Source: Diphasiastrum complanatum (Eukaryota; Streptophyta; Lycopodiopsida; Lycopodiales; Lycopodiaceae). Taken from it: a DNA stretch of 64,000 nt. Below the pieces are notes generated by a model that searched no databases, was not told the DNA's origin, and saw only the letters and a list, made by a program, of their open reading frames with translations. Position numbers and translations under genes: made by a program. The DNA is taken from positions 11,365,552 through 11,429,551 of the forward strand of contig CM055098.1 of NCBI GenBank assembly GCA_029204225.1. The letters run 5' to 3'. This document shows, piece after piece, positions 8,901 through 18,907 of this stretch (its first letter is position 1; every line of letters begins with the position of its first letter).

Positions 8901-9902
8901 ACTTTACTTTGGTTCTATGTTGATGACATTATCTTAAGTGGTGGTAACAATCTAGATATAGATGAAATCAAGATGGCACTCAAAAGAGAGTTTGAAATTC
9001 AAGATCTTGGTAAACTTCATTATATCTTAGGAATAGAGATTATTAGAACTTCTAAATCTACATTCATATGTCAAGAAAAGTATGTTAACTCTATTCTAAA
9101 AAGGTTTCATATGGAAGATTGTAAAGTTGTTTCTACTCCTATGGAATCAAATGTAAAGCTAACTACAAGAAGTAATGAAAGATCCTTCAAGGACATTACT
9201 CTCTATAGAAAGCTAATAGGATCTCTTATATGGTTAACCATCACAAGACCTGATCTAAGCTTTGTGGTTGGTAAACTAAGTCAATTTATGCAAGATCCTA
9301 GTGAGGCTCATTGGAAGCTAGGAAAGAGAGTACTTAGATACATCTCGGGATCTAGAGATTTTGGCATCTTGTATGGAGGTACTACACCTAACCTTTGTGG
9401 ATTTTCAGATTCAGATTTTGCAGGTGATCAAATGGATAGGAAGTCAACAAGTGCCTTTGCAATCTATCTTGGAGATGGAGTGGTCTCATGGCTATCAAAG
9501 AAGCAACCAACTATCTCTCTATCTTCCACCGAAGCCGAGTACAAGGCATTAACAACATGCACCAAGGAGATTCTTTGGATCAAGAGGATGTTATTGGATC
9601 TTCACTTGCTGGAACCAGAGAAGACTCCAATCATACTTTGTGATAACCTTTCAGCCCAAAGCTTGGCAAGCAATCCTGTTTTTCATGCAAGGAGCAAGCA
9701 CATTGAGATTGCTCACCATTTTGTGAGAGATCAAGTCATTGCCAAAGAGGTGGAGCTTCAACATGTCTCTTCAAAGGAGTGTGTGGCTGATATCTTCACC
9801 AAACCATTGGGAAAGGACCTATATTTAATGCATAGATCTAATCTTGGAATGTGCTCAAAGACTATGTTGAAACTAGCATCCAATGTTGAAGAGGGAGTGT
9901 GA
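5949..9902 (+). CDS. Copia gag-pol polyprotein, intact
   Basis: One open frame of 1,317 codons encodes the whole copia polyprotein. Gag occupies roughly residues 1-245, with a basic Lys/Gly-rich stretch near 205-225. It is followed by a CCHC zinc knuckle (C250 to C263, CFYCGIKGHFANEC) and an aspartic protease with Asp-Ser-Gly at D309. The pre-integrase His-Cys region starts near W441. The integrase catalytic triad is D506, D568 and E604, with exactly 35 residues between the last two. RT carries Tyr-Val-Asp-Asp at 990-993. RNase H has the Asp-Ser-Asp near 1154 and Glu-Ala-Glu near 1195, and the Ala-Asp-Ile-Phe-Thr-Lys-Pro end lies near 1280. The ATG is the first that opens this frame, matches the start in the second copy, and follows the long leader. 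All catalytic residues that I can check are present. The TGA stop (9,900-9,902) lies inside the 3' LTR. As there is no gag/pol frameshift, excess Gag would have to come from splicing or processing. Confidence 0.96.
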   Translation: MASNGGIMLESSERLSSSNYSTWKVRMESLLELNELMDIVAEIEERPLTLQEQQRFDKKAKRALHIIKMNVTNELLKEVGKCQSASEAWNALKKLFESKSTSRVLTLRRQIFSSRQREGESAHAFILRVKSLSDDLACIDENIKDGEIVQVMLNGLLNEHANLVQSFAIQRVLPSVVDLQEILLAEEHRLQSKLDGASLQGGGEEAFFTKGKFKGKGKGKGKWSKGGNFDHDDHSSSSSSTKNNKSKFKCFYCGIKGHFANECYKKKREQGERQGNLTIDEEEHNTCESLVMTSSLLANIDDNDPWWIDSGASSHMTRHKEYFTSLLSYEGEGNIIYTANDGQCDIKGIGTIPISLSTNRKANLENVLYIPSITKNLLSVSQMIDKGLDVEFIGDACLISKCGSLIAQGRRHGKLFKLDACVISNHEGCMAREQLTNQEVWHKRLGHPNFKSLEVMAKKELVLGLPKSLVANNSVCEHCALSKSHRLAYSRSTSRSKEAFQLVHSDIHSSSTTSNGGAKMYATFIDDFSRYTWIYLLKSKDEVFAAFVKFKNEMENQFNTKIKCLRSDNGGEYTSNRFKDFCIAHGIKREMSSPRTPQQNGVAERKNRTLCECAKAMRLHANLAKSFWGEALACANYLCNRWTSASLDGKTPHEVLYGRRPSVKHCRIFGCTCFVNITLDDRTKEDPSSKKGVFVGYSEVSKAYKVYIPSTKKVVISRDVIFHEENVSNVVDVDVDVPTNHHDVQDVLEEDGDATPKQTSRKTQRKRAKPSRLTYDEKGKQVVDNSNIAFLTSFDEPTCVGEAIQKKEWIQAMDHEHQALIKSNTWRLVKLPKDKKAIGCKWIFKIKTNQDGSINKYKARLVAKGYAQEYGIDYDETFAPVAKMVTIRILISLATLYDWDMWQMDVTNAFLNGDLEEDIYMEQPEGYVSHDEPNHVCYLQKSLYGLKQAPRSWYAKLNSFLLSQNFVMSEYDHSLYFRLNENDITLLWFYVDDIILSGGNNLDIDEIKMALKREFEIQDLGKLHYILGIEIIRTSKSTFICQEKYVNSILKRFHMEDCKVVSTPMESNVKLTTRSNERSFKDITLYRKLIGSLIWLTITRPDLSFVVGKLSQFMQDPSEAHWKLGKRVLRYISGSRDFGILYGGTTPNLCGFSDSDFAGDQMDRKSTSAFAIYLGDGVVSWLSKKQPTISLSSTEAEYKALTTCTKEILWIKRMLLDLHLLEPEKTPIILCDNLSAQSLASNPVFHARSKHIEIAHHFVRDQVIAKEVELQHVSSKECVADIFTKPLGKDLYLMHRSNLGMCSKTMLKLASNVEEGV
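9886..9897 (+). other. Polypurine tract
   Basis: The purine-rich run 'gaagagggag' ends exactly where the 3' LTR begins. It is the expected primer for plus-strand DNA synthesis and is at the same time the last codons of the polyprotein. Confidence 0.85.
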
Positions 9903-10551
9903 AAATTGTCAACATTTCCTAGTTAGTTTGAGGCCTAAATTGGCTAAAATTGTAAATAGTTTTGGTTCTGGAGTTTCACACGTGTGAACCAGGCCACAAT
10001 GTTTTTATTTACTGTATTTTTTCAGTATGATGAAGTGTCAAACTTCATACCCTTCAAAATGAGACCATTTTGATGTATTTTGGTCATATAAGCCATTTTT
10101 AGCTATTTTCCTATATAGGGAATATCTAGGGTCAAGTACCTTCTAGAGAGAGGAGAGAGAGTCATCTTCCTCATCCATAAATAGTAGGGAAGTCGTGGAG
10201 AACAGGTTGGAGAAACCTTTTGTATGCTTCATTGAGATCAATAGATCATTGTCATTGTTTCTTCCTCCATTGAGAGCATTGTTGTGTGTATTGTCTTCAA
10301 GCTATTGTGTATGATCTTAGGTGATTTCCAAAAGTGATAGGCTGATGTATTATGGACTGTATAATGCTATTTTGGGCCGCACTTGATGTTTATGGAAGTT
10401 TCCATTTGTGATAAATGCTTTTTGATCAAGTTCTTTGCATTCTAGGTAGCATAGAATGTGTTGCCAATTCCTAGCTTATGTAGTTTGGAGTGCAAGCATT
10501 CAAGCCAATGATCTTGGAGTTTAGATCCACTTAGGATCTGTATTTTTCACA
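9898..10551 (+). repeat. 3' LTR of the complete copia element
   Basis: The 654-bp LTR is nearly identical to the 5' LTR (two substitutions, one 1-bp gap) and ends TTTTTCACA. It is followed by the 'atacc' duplication at 10,552-10,556. The polyprotein stop codon overlaps its first five bases. Confidence 0.96.
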
Positions 10552-11640
10552 ATACCTACAAAATTTTATGGAGATCTTCTTGGATGATTTGTGCATGCAC
10601 GTGCCTAACAATGAGCACTTATCTCATTTGGAGAAGGTGGTAGTTCAATGTCGCAAGTATCATATATCCTTGAACCGAGCAAAGTGTCAATTCTAGGTGA
10701 CACATGGCCTCATTTTGGGTCACATTGTATCAAGACATAGAGTCACCACTGATCTATCAAAGATAAGGGTCATTGTTGATCTTCCACCACCAAGGACGAT
10801 TCACAAGGTCTACATTTTCATGGGCCATGCTAACTACTATCGGATCTTCATTCTAGATTTTGTGGAGTTAGCAAGGCCAATCTACAAGCTCACAATTAAT
10901 CACATTGGATGGAGGAAGCCTTACAGGCTTTCCAAAAGCTATTAGATGCATTGGTCTCAACAACAATCTTATGACCGCCCATTTTGACCATCGAATTTTA
11001 TGTGCATAGATATGCATCGAAGTATGCAGTTGGATCCATCTTGACTTCAACCAGGAGAGTGCAAAAGGAATTTTTCAGTCCGATTTGCAAGCCGACAACT
11101 TATGAAGCAGAAATGAACTATTCAACCACATAGCGAGAAGCATTGGCAATGATTTTTGTAGTCAAGAAATTTTGCATTATTTGATGGCCACCCATTTTGT
11201 GTTTTATACAGACCATCAACCCTTGGTATACTTTTTAAACAAAACTTGCAACACAACATGGATCACATAATAGTTACTTCTATTGTTGGAGTTTGATTTC
11301 AGGATAGTGGTACGCAAGGGAAAGCAGCATTACATAATAGACCATGTGTCGTGAATCAAAGGGAATAGAACCAAAATTCAACCTGATGATGAGCTAATTG
11401 ATGTTGTCTTCTTTTACATTGATACAGTACCAGAATGGGCCCCCGATATAGTCGAATATTTAATGTGGGGCCAACCAGAGAAGTCTTTACCGAAGGTGGA
11501 ACAACAAAAGTTGATATTTAGAGCCAAACCTTACCAGCTGATTGTCGTCTAGTTATATCGAAGAGGATCAGACAACATCCTTGTCTGCAAAGATTCTGTT
11601 TGACACAGATTATACTTGGCAATGGACTCAACCACGAATG
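10552..11640 (+). pseudogene. Ty3/gypsy RT-RNase H-integrase remnant
   Basis: The gypsy element broken at 4,121 resumes here. The RT catalytic block reads Ile-Phe-Leu-Asp-Asp-Leu-Cys, followed by Gly-His-Ile-Val-Ser (about 10,720), a Leu-Pro-Pro-Pro connection region and Gly-His-Ala-Asn-Tyr-Tyr-Arg. RNase H gives Phe-Tyr-Thr-Asp-His-Gln-Pro-Leu-Val-Tyr (about 11,200) and Leu-Leu-Glu-Phe-Asp-Phe (about 11,290). Then comes Pro-Asp-Ile-Val-Glu-Tyr-Leu and Leu-Tyr-Arg-Arg-Gly-Ser-Asp, typical of the linker into the integrase zinc-binding part. Many stops and frameshifts make it non-functional. The same segment is duplicated at 15,036-16,300. Confidence 0.85.
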
Positions 11641-12427
11641 GCATCTACTCGGATCTCTCTGCAGTACAATGGTAGTGTGTCCCATGCCTATCAGTATGGC
11701 ACACCTACAACCTGATTTCGATCCTTTACTGGCAATGGTAGCTCATCTTGGATATAAGATCTATCAAGACTTATTCATCTATGCTCTACAGACTGTTTCG
11801 GTTCTTTCTTTGTTTCTACATAATGTAGATTATTCCTAATCTAATCTAATAAAAAACAAGGAACATAATTAAATCTAATCCTACTGGAATCATAGATCTA
11901 CAACACAACATCTAAACTGAAATCACAGATCCTACAAAATGCTTATTACGACTGTCACTCAACAATTGTAATAAGAACTCCTCAGGGAGCCAAGAATAAG
12001 GAAGCATCGAAACTGAGTGGAATGGTGGATCAGCTTCCAAGCCCTGCACATCTACCTGATGCTAATCACAAAGCAAGTGGGAATCCTACAGAGTGCTTAT
12101 TACAACTATCAATCAACACTTTTTATAAGAACTCCTCACGGAGCCAAGAACAGGGAAGCATCAAAACTGAATGGAATGGTGGATCAGCCTCCAAGCCTTG
12201 CACATCTACCTAATACTAATCCCAAACCAAACCTTAAAAGAAGAATCAATTATAACAATCACATTCATACATCTGTACCCAAACTAAATGCATGAAGATG
12301 CAGCATAGAAGAAAATTTAAGTAGTAGAATCTTAAATTCAAAGAGCAACATCATTTCAGTACATAAACACATGCTATGGAACTTGTAGAGGAGGCCTCTA
12401 TGTATACCCATGAGCTGGTCAATCCTT
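11640..12427. repeat. 3' part of the gypsy duplication, with a 154-bp tandem pair
   Basis: No convincing gene is visible here. From about 11,930 a unit of roughly 154 bp ('tcctacaaaatgcttattac...') is repeated once in tandem, the second unit starting at about 12,084, with moderate divergence. The whole stretch is repeated at about 16,100-16,898, where the tandem pair is also present (16,403 and 16,557), so the tandem repeat predates the larger duplication. Homology ends at 'gagctggtcaatcc' (12,427/16,898). Confidence 0.75.
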
Positions 12428-12491
12428 CACGAGAGCATTTTGAAGGTAAACGCTCCAAAGGTTCGTCGTTCTCCAACGCCCTTCTTCTTCT

Positions 12492-12719
12492 TCAATTGAT
12501 ATTTCTTCTTCGTTTCAATGTTATGTCTCTTTCTTTTTTGGCTTTTTCATACCTTGAAATCCACTTTTTTATTTGTGCACAATTATATAATATAAATGTG
12601 TCAATTTTCTCTTTAATTTGAGGTGAAAGTCTTTTTTGCACACCATTTCCTTGTGGTACTTCACCCTTAACATGTTCATCTTCTTCTTCACACCACATTT
12701 TTGGACTTGCAGGATGCAA
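12492..12719 (-). pseudogene. Possible CACTA transposase C-terminal remnant
   Basis: This 75-codon minus frame has Leu-Ser-Pro-Gln-Ile-Lys-Glu-Lys-Ile-Asp followed by Phe-Ile-Leu-Tyr-Asn-Cys and a Lys-rich tail. It resembles the block after the DUF4218 region of plant CACTA transposases (a '...VLNNCDEV.PY..' type motif). The resemblance is partial. Its N-terminal acidic peptide (Glu-Asp-Glu-His-Val-Lys-Gly) reappears on the plus strand at about 12,840-12,870 as Glu-Asp-Glu-Arg-Val-Lys-Gly, so the region contains an inverted duplication. Confidence 0.35.
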
Positions 12720-12984
12720 TTGTGAGATTATTTCAGTGATATAAAACGAAGATTCCTATACAAGCCAACTTTCTGCAATGCTACCTTCTGGCCTTGCCTT
12801 TTGTCTCACAAAGCCCTTCAAAACTTTCATAATGAAAGAAGATGAAGATGAACGTGTTAAGGGTAACTCACATTATGAAAGAGACACGATCGAAAATTTA
12901 CGATTATACCTAGACCTAGATTCAGATGAGTGTCAAGACTTGTGTGATGACAAAAATGATGTAAATGATGAGAATGATCTATGA

Positions 12985-13560
12985 TTATCTATCATTTTTT
13001 TTTTATATTCATCGCAATATTTTTTATGTATATTTTTATAGATAGAGTTGAATGTGATAATTATAATACCCGAACCTTGCGGTTATGTCCTATTTCAGAA
13101 TGTCACCACATATTCCCTCCCTGCGGCATGTAGGTTTTTCCATGCAAGTTGGAAAGATTAGAACCTCGCCTTTAACGGGAGAAAAGTAAGGGCTACACAC
13201 CTTCCTAGGATTGGGGTTTTTAATTATCTACATTTCACCTTTGCATATTAATTAATTGCTAGTGTATGCAATAAAATACGATATTGCTTTGAACAAAATG
13301 AATATTATGAATTACATTTAATTTCTTACTATGTTAGATAACGTATTCTAACAATAAAACAAATTGAAACAACACAAACTCACCAGTAAACTCACTTGAA
13401 GCTTAAGTGCAAACGTGCAATTGTTCGCTCTTTAAACGCTTGCTCTCTTTTTTTTTAATATTTTTGTCACATGCACAAGCAATTAAAAAATAACATTATA
13501 TTACACAATTGAACCATTATTATAAGCAAATTCAAACATACAATTACCATCAAACATTAT
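12985..13560. other. AT-rich stretch without recognised features
   Basis: I see no coding frame, RNA gene or clear repeat here. The sequence around 13,060-13,200 is less AT-rich than its surroundings but matches nothing I recognise. Confidence 0.6.
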
Positions 13561-13740
13561 CTGGTCATCTACTACTATAAATCTTAATCAAATCACACAC
13601 ACACATAAACACTCTCTCTCCCTCTCTCCCTCTCTCTCTCTCTAAAAATCCAATATAAATTCAATCAAACACTATTTATTTATCTATCACTCTTAAATAC
13701 CCTAAACTAATGTATAATACAAAACACACACACACAAACA

Positions 13741-13822
<82 letters not shown>

Positions 13823-13870
13823 TTAAATTCAAAATGCAAAACACAACACATACACACTTCCTCTCTCCGA

Positions 13871-13940
<70 letters not shown>

Positions 13941-14485
13941 TATTATTCTTAGTCCAAAATACATATAAATCTAACAATATGTTACTACCATAGACTATGT
14001 ATTTATCTATAATCTTAAATTTTAAATTAATGCAAAATGTTAAACACACACACAAATCTTTTTTTTTCTCTCTCTTTTTTTTCTCTCTCTCTCTCTCTCT
14101 CTCACATTATAAATTTAACAATCTATTACTACCCAACACTATCTATATCTATTTGTCTATTAACTTAAATTATAGATCAATGCAAATTTCAAAACACATA
14201 CACATCCTCTCAAACACACATACACTATCTTAAATAATTCTAACAATCTATTAATAACAATATTTAAAATTTAAATCAAACACTATTTATTTATCTATCA
14301 CTCTTAAATACCCTAAACTAATGCAAATACAAACACACACACGCACACACACACACACACACACAATCTATTCATCTACTACCGTAAATCTTAATCAAAT
14401 CACACACACACTCTCTCTCTTTCTTCATTATCTTAAATTCATAATGCAAGACACAATACATACATACACACTTCTTCCCTTTTCT

Positions 14486-14554
<69 letters not shown>

Positions 14555-14560
14555 GCACGT
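13560..14560. repeat. Composite CT/CA microsatellite block with repeated spacers
   Basis: Long (CT)n runs (13,745-13,819; 13,873-13,937; 14,490-14,550), shorter CT and CA runs (14,085-14,103; 14,338-14,364) and unique-looking spacers alternate. Spacers recur: 'aaacactatttatttatctatc' type sequence at 13,666-13,712 and 14,275-14,322, 'ctaaatcttaatcaaatcaca' type at 13,575 and 14,380, and 'tcttaaattca.aatgca' at 13,822 and 14,430. The block is thus an imperfect higher-order tandem array. The open frames across it are repeat artefacts. Confidence 0.85.
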
Positions 14561-15035
14561 GTGAGGGCATACAGCTCCAGTTTTGACTGAGAAATTTCAA
14601 AATTTTGTATAATTTGACTCACATACCCAATTTGAGTGATTTTTGGTGCAAAATCAAGCATTTTCTATAGTGAATCTAATCCCTTGATTAATTCTTAAAT
14701 TAGATCAGCCAAAAAATTAAAATTCAAGCTTGAAATAGGTGCATTAATTGATCTTCTCTGATTTTCTGAGTGTATTTTGAAGTTGAGAGAGATTTTGCTA
14801 AAAAACATTGATTGAGTGATATGCAAGGTGAGAGGTTCAAATCCATTGTACCATCACTCTAGATTTGTTCAAGAGTGATAGGGTCAAGTTTAGAAGCATC
14901 AATTTGCTAGAAAAAAATCCTTGGATCTGTCCTCCAAGTGAAACCTTTGAGAGTTTTTAGCGTATATAGAGCATCTATGTAAATCTTTTCTAGAATTTGA
15001 CATAGATTGGCTTCAATTGAAAGTTCTAGAAAAGG
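14560..15035. other. Non-coding stretch between microsatellite block and gypsy copy
   Basis: No gene or known element can be supported. It joins the gypsy duplication at about 15,036 ('gagttatgcaagcgac'). Confidence 0.6.
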
Positions 15036-16300
15036 AGAGTTATGCAAGCGACATTCATAGAATACCTTCAAAATTTTATGGAGATCTTCTTGGATGATTT
15101 GTGCATGCACGTACCTAACAATGAGCACTTATCTCATTTGGAGAAGGTGGTAGTTCAATGTCGCAAGTATCTTATATCCTTGAACCGAGAAAAGTGTCAA
15201 TTCTAGGTGACACATGGCCTCATTTTGGGTCACATTGCATCAAGACATAGAATCACCACTGATTTATCAAAGATAAGGGTCATTGTTGATCTTCCACCAC
15301 CAAGGACGATTCACAAGGTCTACATTTTCATGGGCCATGCTAACTACTATCGGATCTTCATTCTAGATTAATCATATTGGATGGAGGAAGCCTTACAGGC
15401 TTTCCAAAAGCGAAAAGATGCATTGGTCTCAACACTAATCTTATGACCGCCCAATTTGACCATCGAATTTCATGTGCATAGATATGCATCGAAGTATGTA
15501 GTTGGATCCATCTTGACTTCAACCAGAAGAGTGCAAAAAGAATTTTCCAGTCCGATTTGCCAGCCGACAACTTAGTGAAGCAGAAATGAGCTATTCAACC
15601 ACAGAGCGAGAAGCATTGGCAATGATTTTGTAGTCAAGAAATTTTACATTATTTGATGGCCACCCCTTTTGTGTTTTATACAGACCATCAACCCTTGGTA
15701 TACTTTTTAAACAAAACTTGCAACACAACATGGATCACATAATAGTTACTTCTGTTGTTGGAGTTTGATTTCAGGATAGTGGTACGCAAGGGAAAGCAAC
15801 ATTACATGATAGACCATGTGTCATGAATCAAAGGGAATAGAACCAAAATCCAACCTGATGATGAGCTAATTGATGTTGTCTTCTTTTACATTGATACAGT
15901 ACCAGAATGGGCCCCAGATATAGTCGAATATTTAATGTGGGGCCAACCAGACAAGTCTTTACCGAAGGTGGAACAACAAAAGTTGATATTTAGAGCCAAA
16001 CCTTACCAGCTGATTGTCGTCCAGTTATATCGAAGAGGATCAGACAACATCCTTGTCTGTAGACATTATGTTTGACACAGATTATGCTTGGCAATGGACT
16101 CAACCACGAATGGCATCTACTCGGATCTCTCTGCAGTACAATGGTAGTGTGTCCCGTGCCTATCAGTATGGCACACCTACAACCTGATTTCGGTCCTTTA
16201 CTGACAATGGTAGCTCATCTTGGATATAAGATCTATCAGGTTTTATTCATCTACGCTCTACAAACTGTTTTAGTTCTTTCTTTGTTTCTTACAGAATGTA
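15036..16300 (+). pseudogene. Ty3/gypsy RT-RNase H remnant, second copy (empty site)
   Basis: This repeats 4,093-4,121 joined directly to 10,552 onward, without the copia element: 'catagaatacc' runs straight into 'ttcaaaattttatgg'. It carries the same RT Leu-Asp-Asp block, Leu-Pro-Pro-Pro region and RNase H Tyr-Thr-Asp-His-Gln motif, with its own small deletions (for example about 35 bases missing near 15,366). It is a dead gypsy fragment and the duplication predates the copia insertion. Confidence 0.85.
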
Positions 16301-16898
16301 GATTATTCCTAATCTAATCTAATCAAAAACAGGGAACATAATTTAATCTAATCCTACTGGAATCACAGATCAACAACACAACTTCTAAAATAAAATCACA
16401 GATCCTACAAAGTGCTTATTACGACTGTCACTCAACAGTTGTAATAAGAACTCCTTAGGGAGCCAAGAACAAGGAAGCATCGGAACTGAGTGGAATTGTG
16501 GATCAGCTTCCAAGCCCTGCACATCTACTTGATGCTAATCACAAAGCAAATGGGAATCCTACAGAGTGCTTATTACAACTATCAATCAACACTTGTAGTA
16601 AGAACTCTTCACGGTGCCAAGAACAGGGAAGCATCGGAACTAAATGGAATGGTGGATCAGCCTCCAAGCCCTACAAATCTACCTAATACTAATCCCAAAC
16701 CAAATCTTAAAAGAAGAATCAATTATAACAATCACATTCATACATCAGTACCCAAACTAAATGCATGAAGATGGAGCATGGAAGGAAATGCAAGTAGTAG
16801 AATCTTCAATTCAAAGAGCAACATCATTTCAGTACATAAACACATGCTATGGAGCTCGTAGAGGAGGCCTCTATGTATACCCATGAGCTGGTCAATCC
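16300..16898. repeat. Second copy of the 154-bp tandem pair segment
   Basis: Matches about 11,840-12,427 including both tandem units (starting about 16,403 and 16,557). Homology ends where CACTA sequence begins at about 16,899. No coding content is recognised. Confidence 0.75.
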
Positions 16899-18907
16899 AA
16901 TTCCTTCACACCCCCTAGTACGAAAATGATAGCCATTCACCCAAAGACCTGTATATGATGTTGCACGGTGCTTTGGTCCTGTTGCCAAATCAATCAACAA
17001 GGAATCCAACATCTCGTCTGCTTCATGGAGTTTATTTACCTAGAATGAGGACTGCATAGTTGAGTTATAACATGCAATAGAATAAGTTGAGTATAATAAA
17101 ACCTGCAATGTGTTTTCTCATAGAGGCAGTATATCCTGTCGGATTTTTCATATATTTTACAATTGAGAAAAAGGTCTCCTTTCCTTTCTTTGTGAATTTG
17201 TATGGTGCATACGGCAAAAAAATCTTCTTCGTATCATTTTCACATCTCCTTGGCCAGAGAGATTGTCTAATACCGAGGTCTTTCATGTCTTCCCGCACTT
17301 TGATTGAATCTTTGTCACCCATTCTAAGAATAGTTTTTAGAATATTTTCGACTACATTCTTTTCCACATGCATAACATCCAATGTATTTCGAATCAGAAG
17401 ATGATGTACATGCCACATGCACACACCAGTATTGTTAGATCATATGATGATGTACATGCACATATAAACATAAATCGAAATATTAACTATTGTGTAACTC
17501 ATATTAAGGCAAAATTATATATACCTACCAATATGGTAAACTATACAAAATAGATAATCTCTTCCAACTCGCAACTTTTGAAGGATCGTCCTTCTTTTTA
17601 CGTGCGTGACTACTACTCCATGTCACGTGTGCTTTTGTCCATTTAAAAACGTTATCTGTAGTCACTTTGAGAGGAGGATCTCGATCGTCGATCTCTCCAT
17701 TGAATGTAGGTCTCATTTTTCAAAACTTGTGATCAGGAGGAAGGAACTATCTATGTCCACAATACACTACTTTACGTAGATATTTTGACCATCTCCCTTC
17801 TCCTTCTGGGCCACAAATTGGACAAGCAAGATATCCTTCACTCTACATCCCGCAAGCAAGCCATATGTAGGAAAATCATGGACGGTCCACAACAAAATAC
17901 CTCTAAGAATAAAATGTCTCCCTTCATGCATCGGCCGTGTAACATCGTAAGCAGGTATTCCATTCCACAATTCCAGCAACTCTCCACAAGGACTTTTAGA
18001 TAAACATCTATCTTATCTTCTTTTACTTGGTTTGGACCAAGTATAAGCAATGACATCATAACAAAGAATCTTTTTGTAGCTAGCCAAGGTGGAAAATTAT
18101 AATTCACTAAAAGAACAGGCCAAGTACTCCATCTGCTACTCAAATCTTGAAAGGGATTCACACCATCTATAGCAAGTCCAAGTCGACATTTCGAGGTTCT
18201 TTAGCAAACGGCTGCCAAGTTGAATCCACATGCTTCCAAGCAAGCGAGTCTACTGGATGTCTTAGCATGTTGTCATGGCTTCTACCTTGTGTATGCCATA
18301 GCATTAGATTTGCAATAGTTGGACACCTACAAAATAACAAATAAAAAAGACATCAATATTAATATATGTGTGTGTGCATATATATATAATATGCACATAT
18401 ATGTGTATGTTGTATCTGTAAATGTATATTTGAAAATGAAACATAAATTTGATGTTCAGATGTAACGATGAAACTCAGAATTTTACCTTGCATTGATTAA
18501 AAAAAACTAGAGCACTTGTACATTCGAAGAAGGCGTGGTATCAATGGAAAATGTCTTAATACTTTTTGTGGTATTTTTCTCTTTCCTTCCTTCCGTCGAC
18601 TAGCCCCGCAAATAGGACATGAATCCAATATAGAATGCTCCCCACGATATAATATGCAGTCATTAACACATGCATGAATGCTATTATAGTGCAACCCAAG
18701 ATCTTTGATCATTTTCTTTGTTTGGTATGCTGATGGTGGAAGCTCGTTTTCTAATCGCAAAATGTCTTTCTTCAAAAGATGTAGCAACTCATCCATGCTT
18801 GCCTGTGACCAACCATGTACCACCTTAAGATCGTAAAGTAACAACGTTGCTGAAAGCTTGCTAACTTTACATCCCGTGTGTGTCTTGACATGTGTGAAAA
18901 AGTACAC
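16899..18907 (-). pseudogene. CACTA (En/Spm) TNP2-type transposase, decayed
   Basis: Reading the minus strand from 18,907, the pieces follow TNP2 order. First is Leu-Ser-Ala-Thr-Leu-Leu-Leu-Tyr-Asp-Leu-Lys with His-Gly-Trp-Ser, then Ile-His-Ala-Cys-Val-Asn-Asp-Cys-Ile-Leu-Tyr-Arg and a Cys-Pro-Ile-Cys-Gly-Ala-Ser-Arg knuckle (18,600-18,680). Next come Val-Leu-Arg-His-Phe-Pro-Leu-Ile-Pro-Arg, an Asp-Gly-Val-Asn-Pro-Phe block (about 18,165), Trp-Ser-Thr-Trp-Pro-Val-Leu-Leu-Val-Asn-Tyr-Asn (18,080-18,125), Ile-Asp-Val-Tyr-Leu and Ser-Leu-Pro-Tyr-Trp (17,525). After these are Leu-Asp-Val-Met-His-Val-Glu-Lys-Asn-Val (about 17,370) and finally Trp-Val-Asn-Gly-Tyr-His-Phe (about 16,935), a late region. 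TNP2 proteins cut and rejoin CACTA ends. Frameshifts, an in-frame stop near 18,500 and a missing middle-late section show it is dead. It is a different subfamily from the transposase at 24-28 kb. Confidence 0.88.

Larger units (their letters stand above)
4122..10551 (+). mobile_element. Complete Ty1/copia LTR retrotransposon, young
   Basis: The 6,430-bp element has every expected part in order: 655-bp 5' LTR, initiator-Met primer site, 1.17-kb leader, a single open gag-pol of 1,317 codons in copia order (gag, protease, integrase, RT, RNase H), a polypurine tract, a 654-bp 3' LTR and a 5-bp target duplication. The two LTRs differ by two substitutions and one single-base gap, so the insertion is recent. 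It sits in the RT of a decayed gypsy element. A near-identical copy starts at 61,882 and two truncated relatives lie at 25,389 and 47,978. Whether it is transcribed cannot be told from the sequence. Confidence 0.96.

Noticed and set aside
18355-18420. Small AT-rich hairpin ('tgtgcatat ... atatgcaca') as a possible MITE or regulatory stem
   Set aside because: The 9-bp stem lies within a TA/TG low-complexity stretch at an intron position of the decayed CACTA transposase, with no terminal repeats or target duplication.
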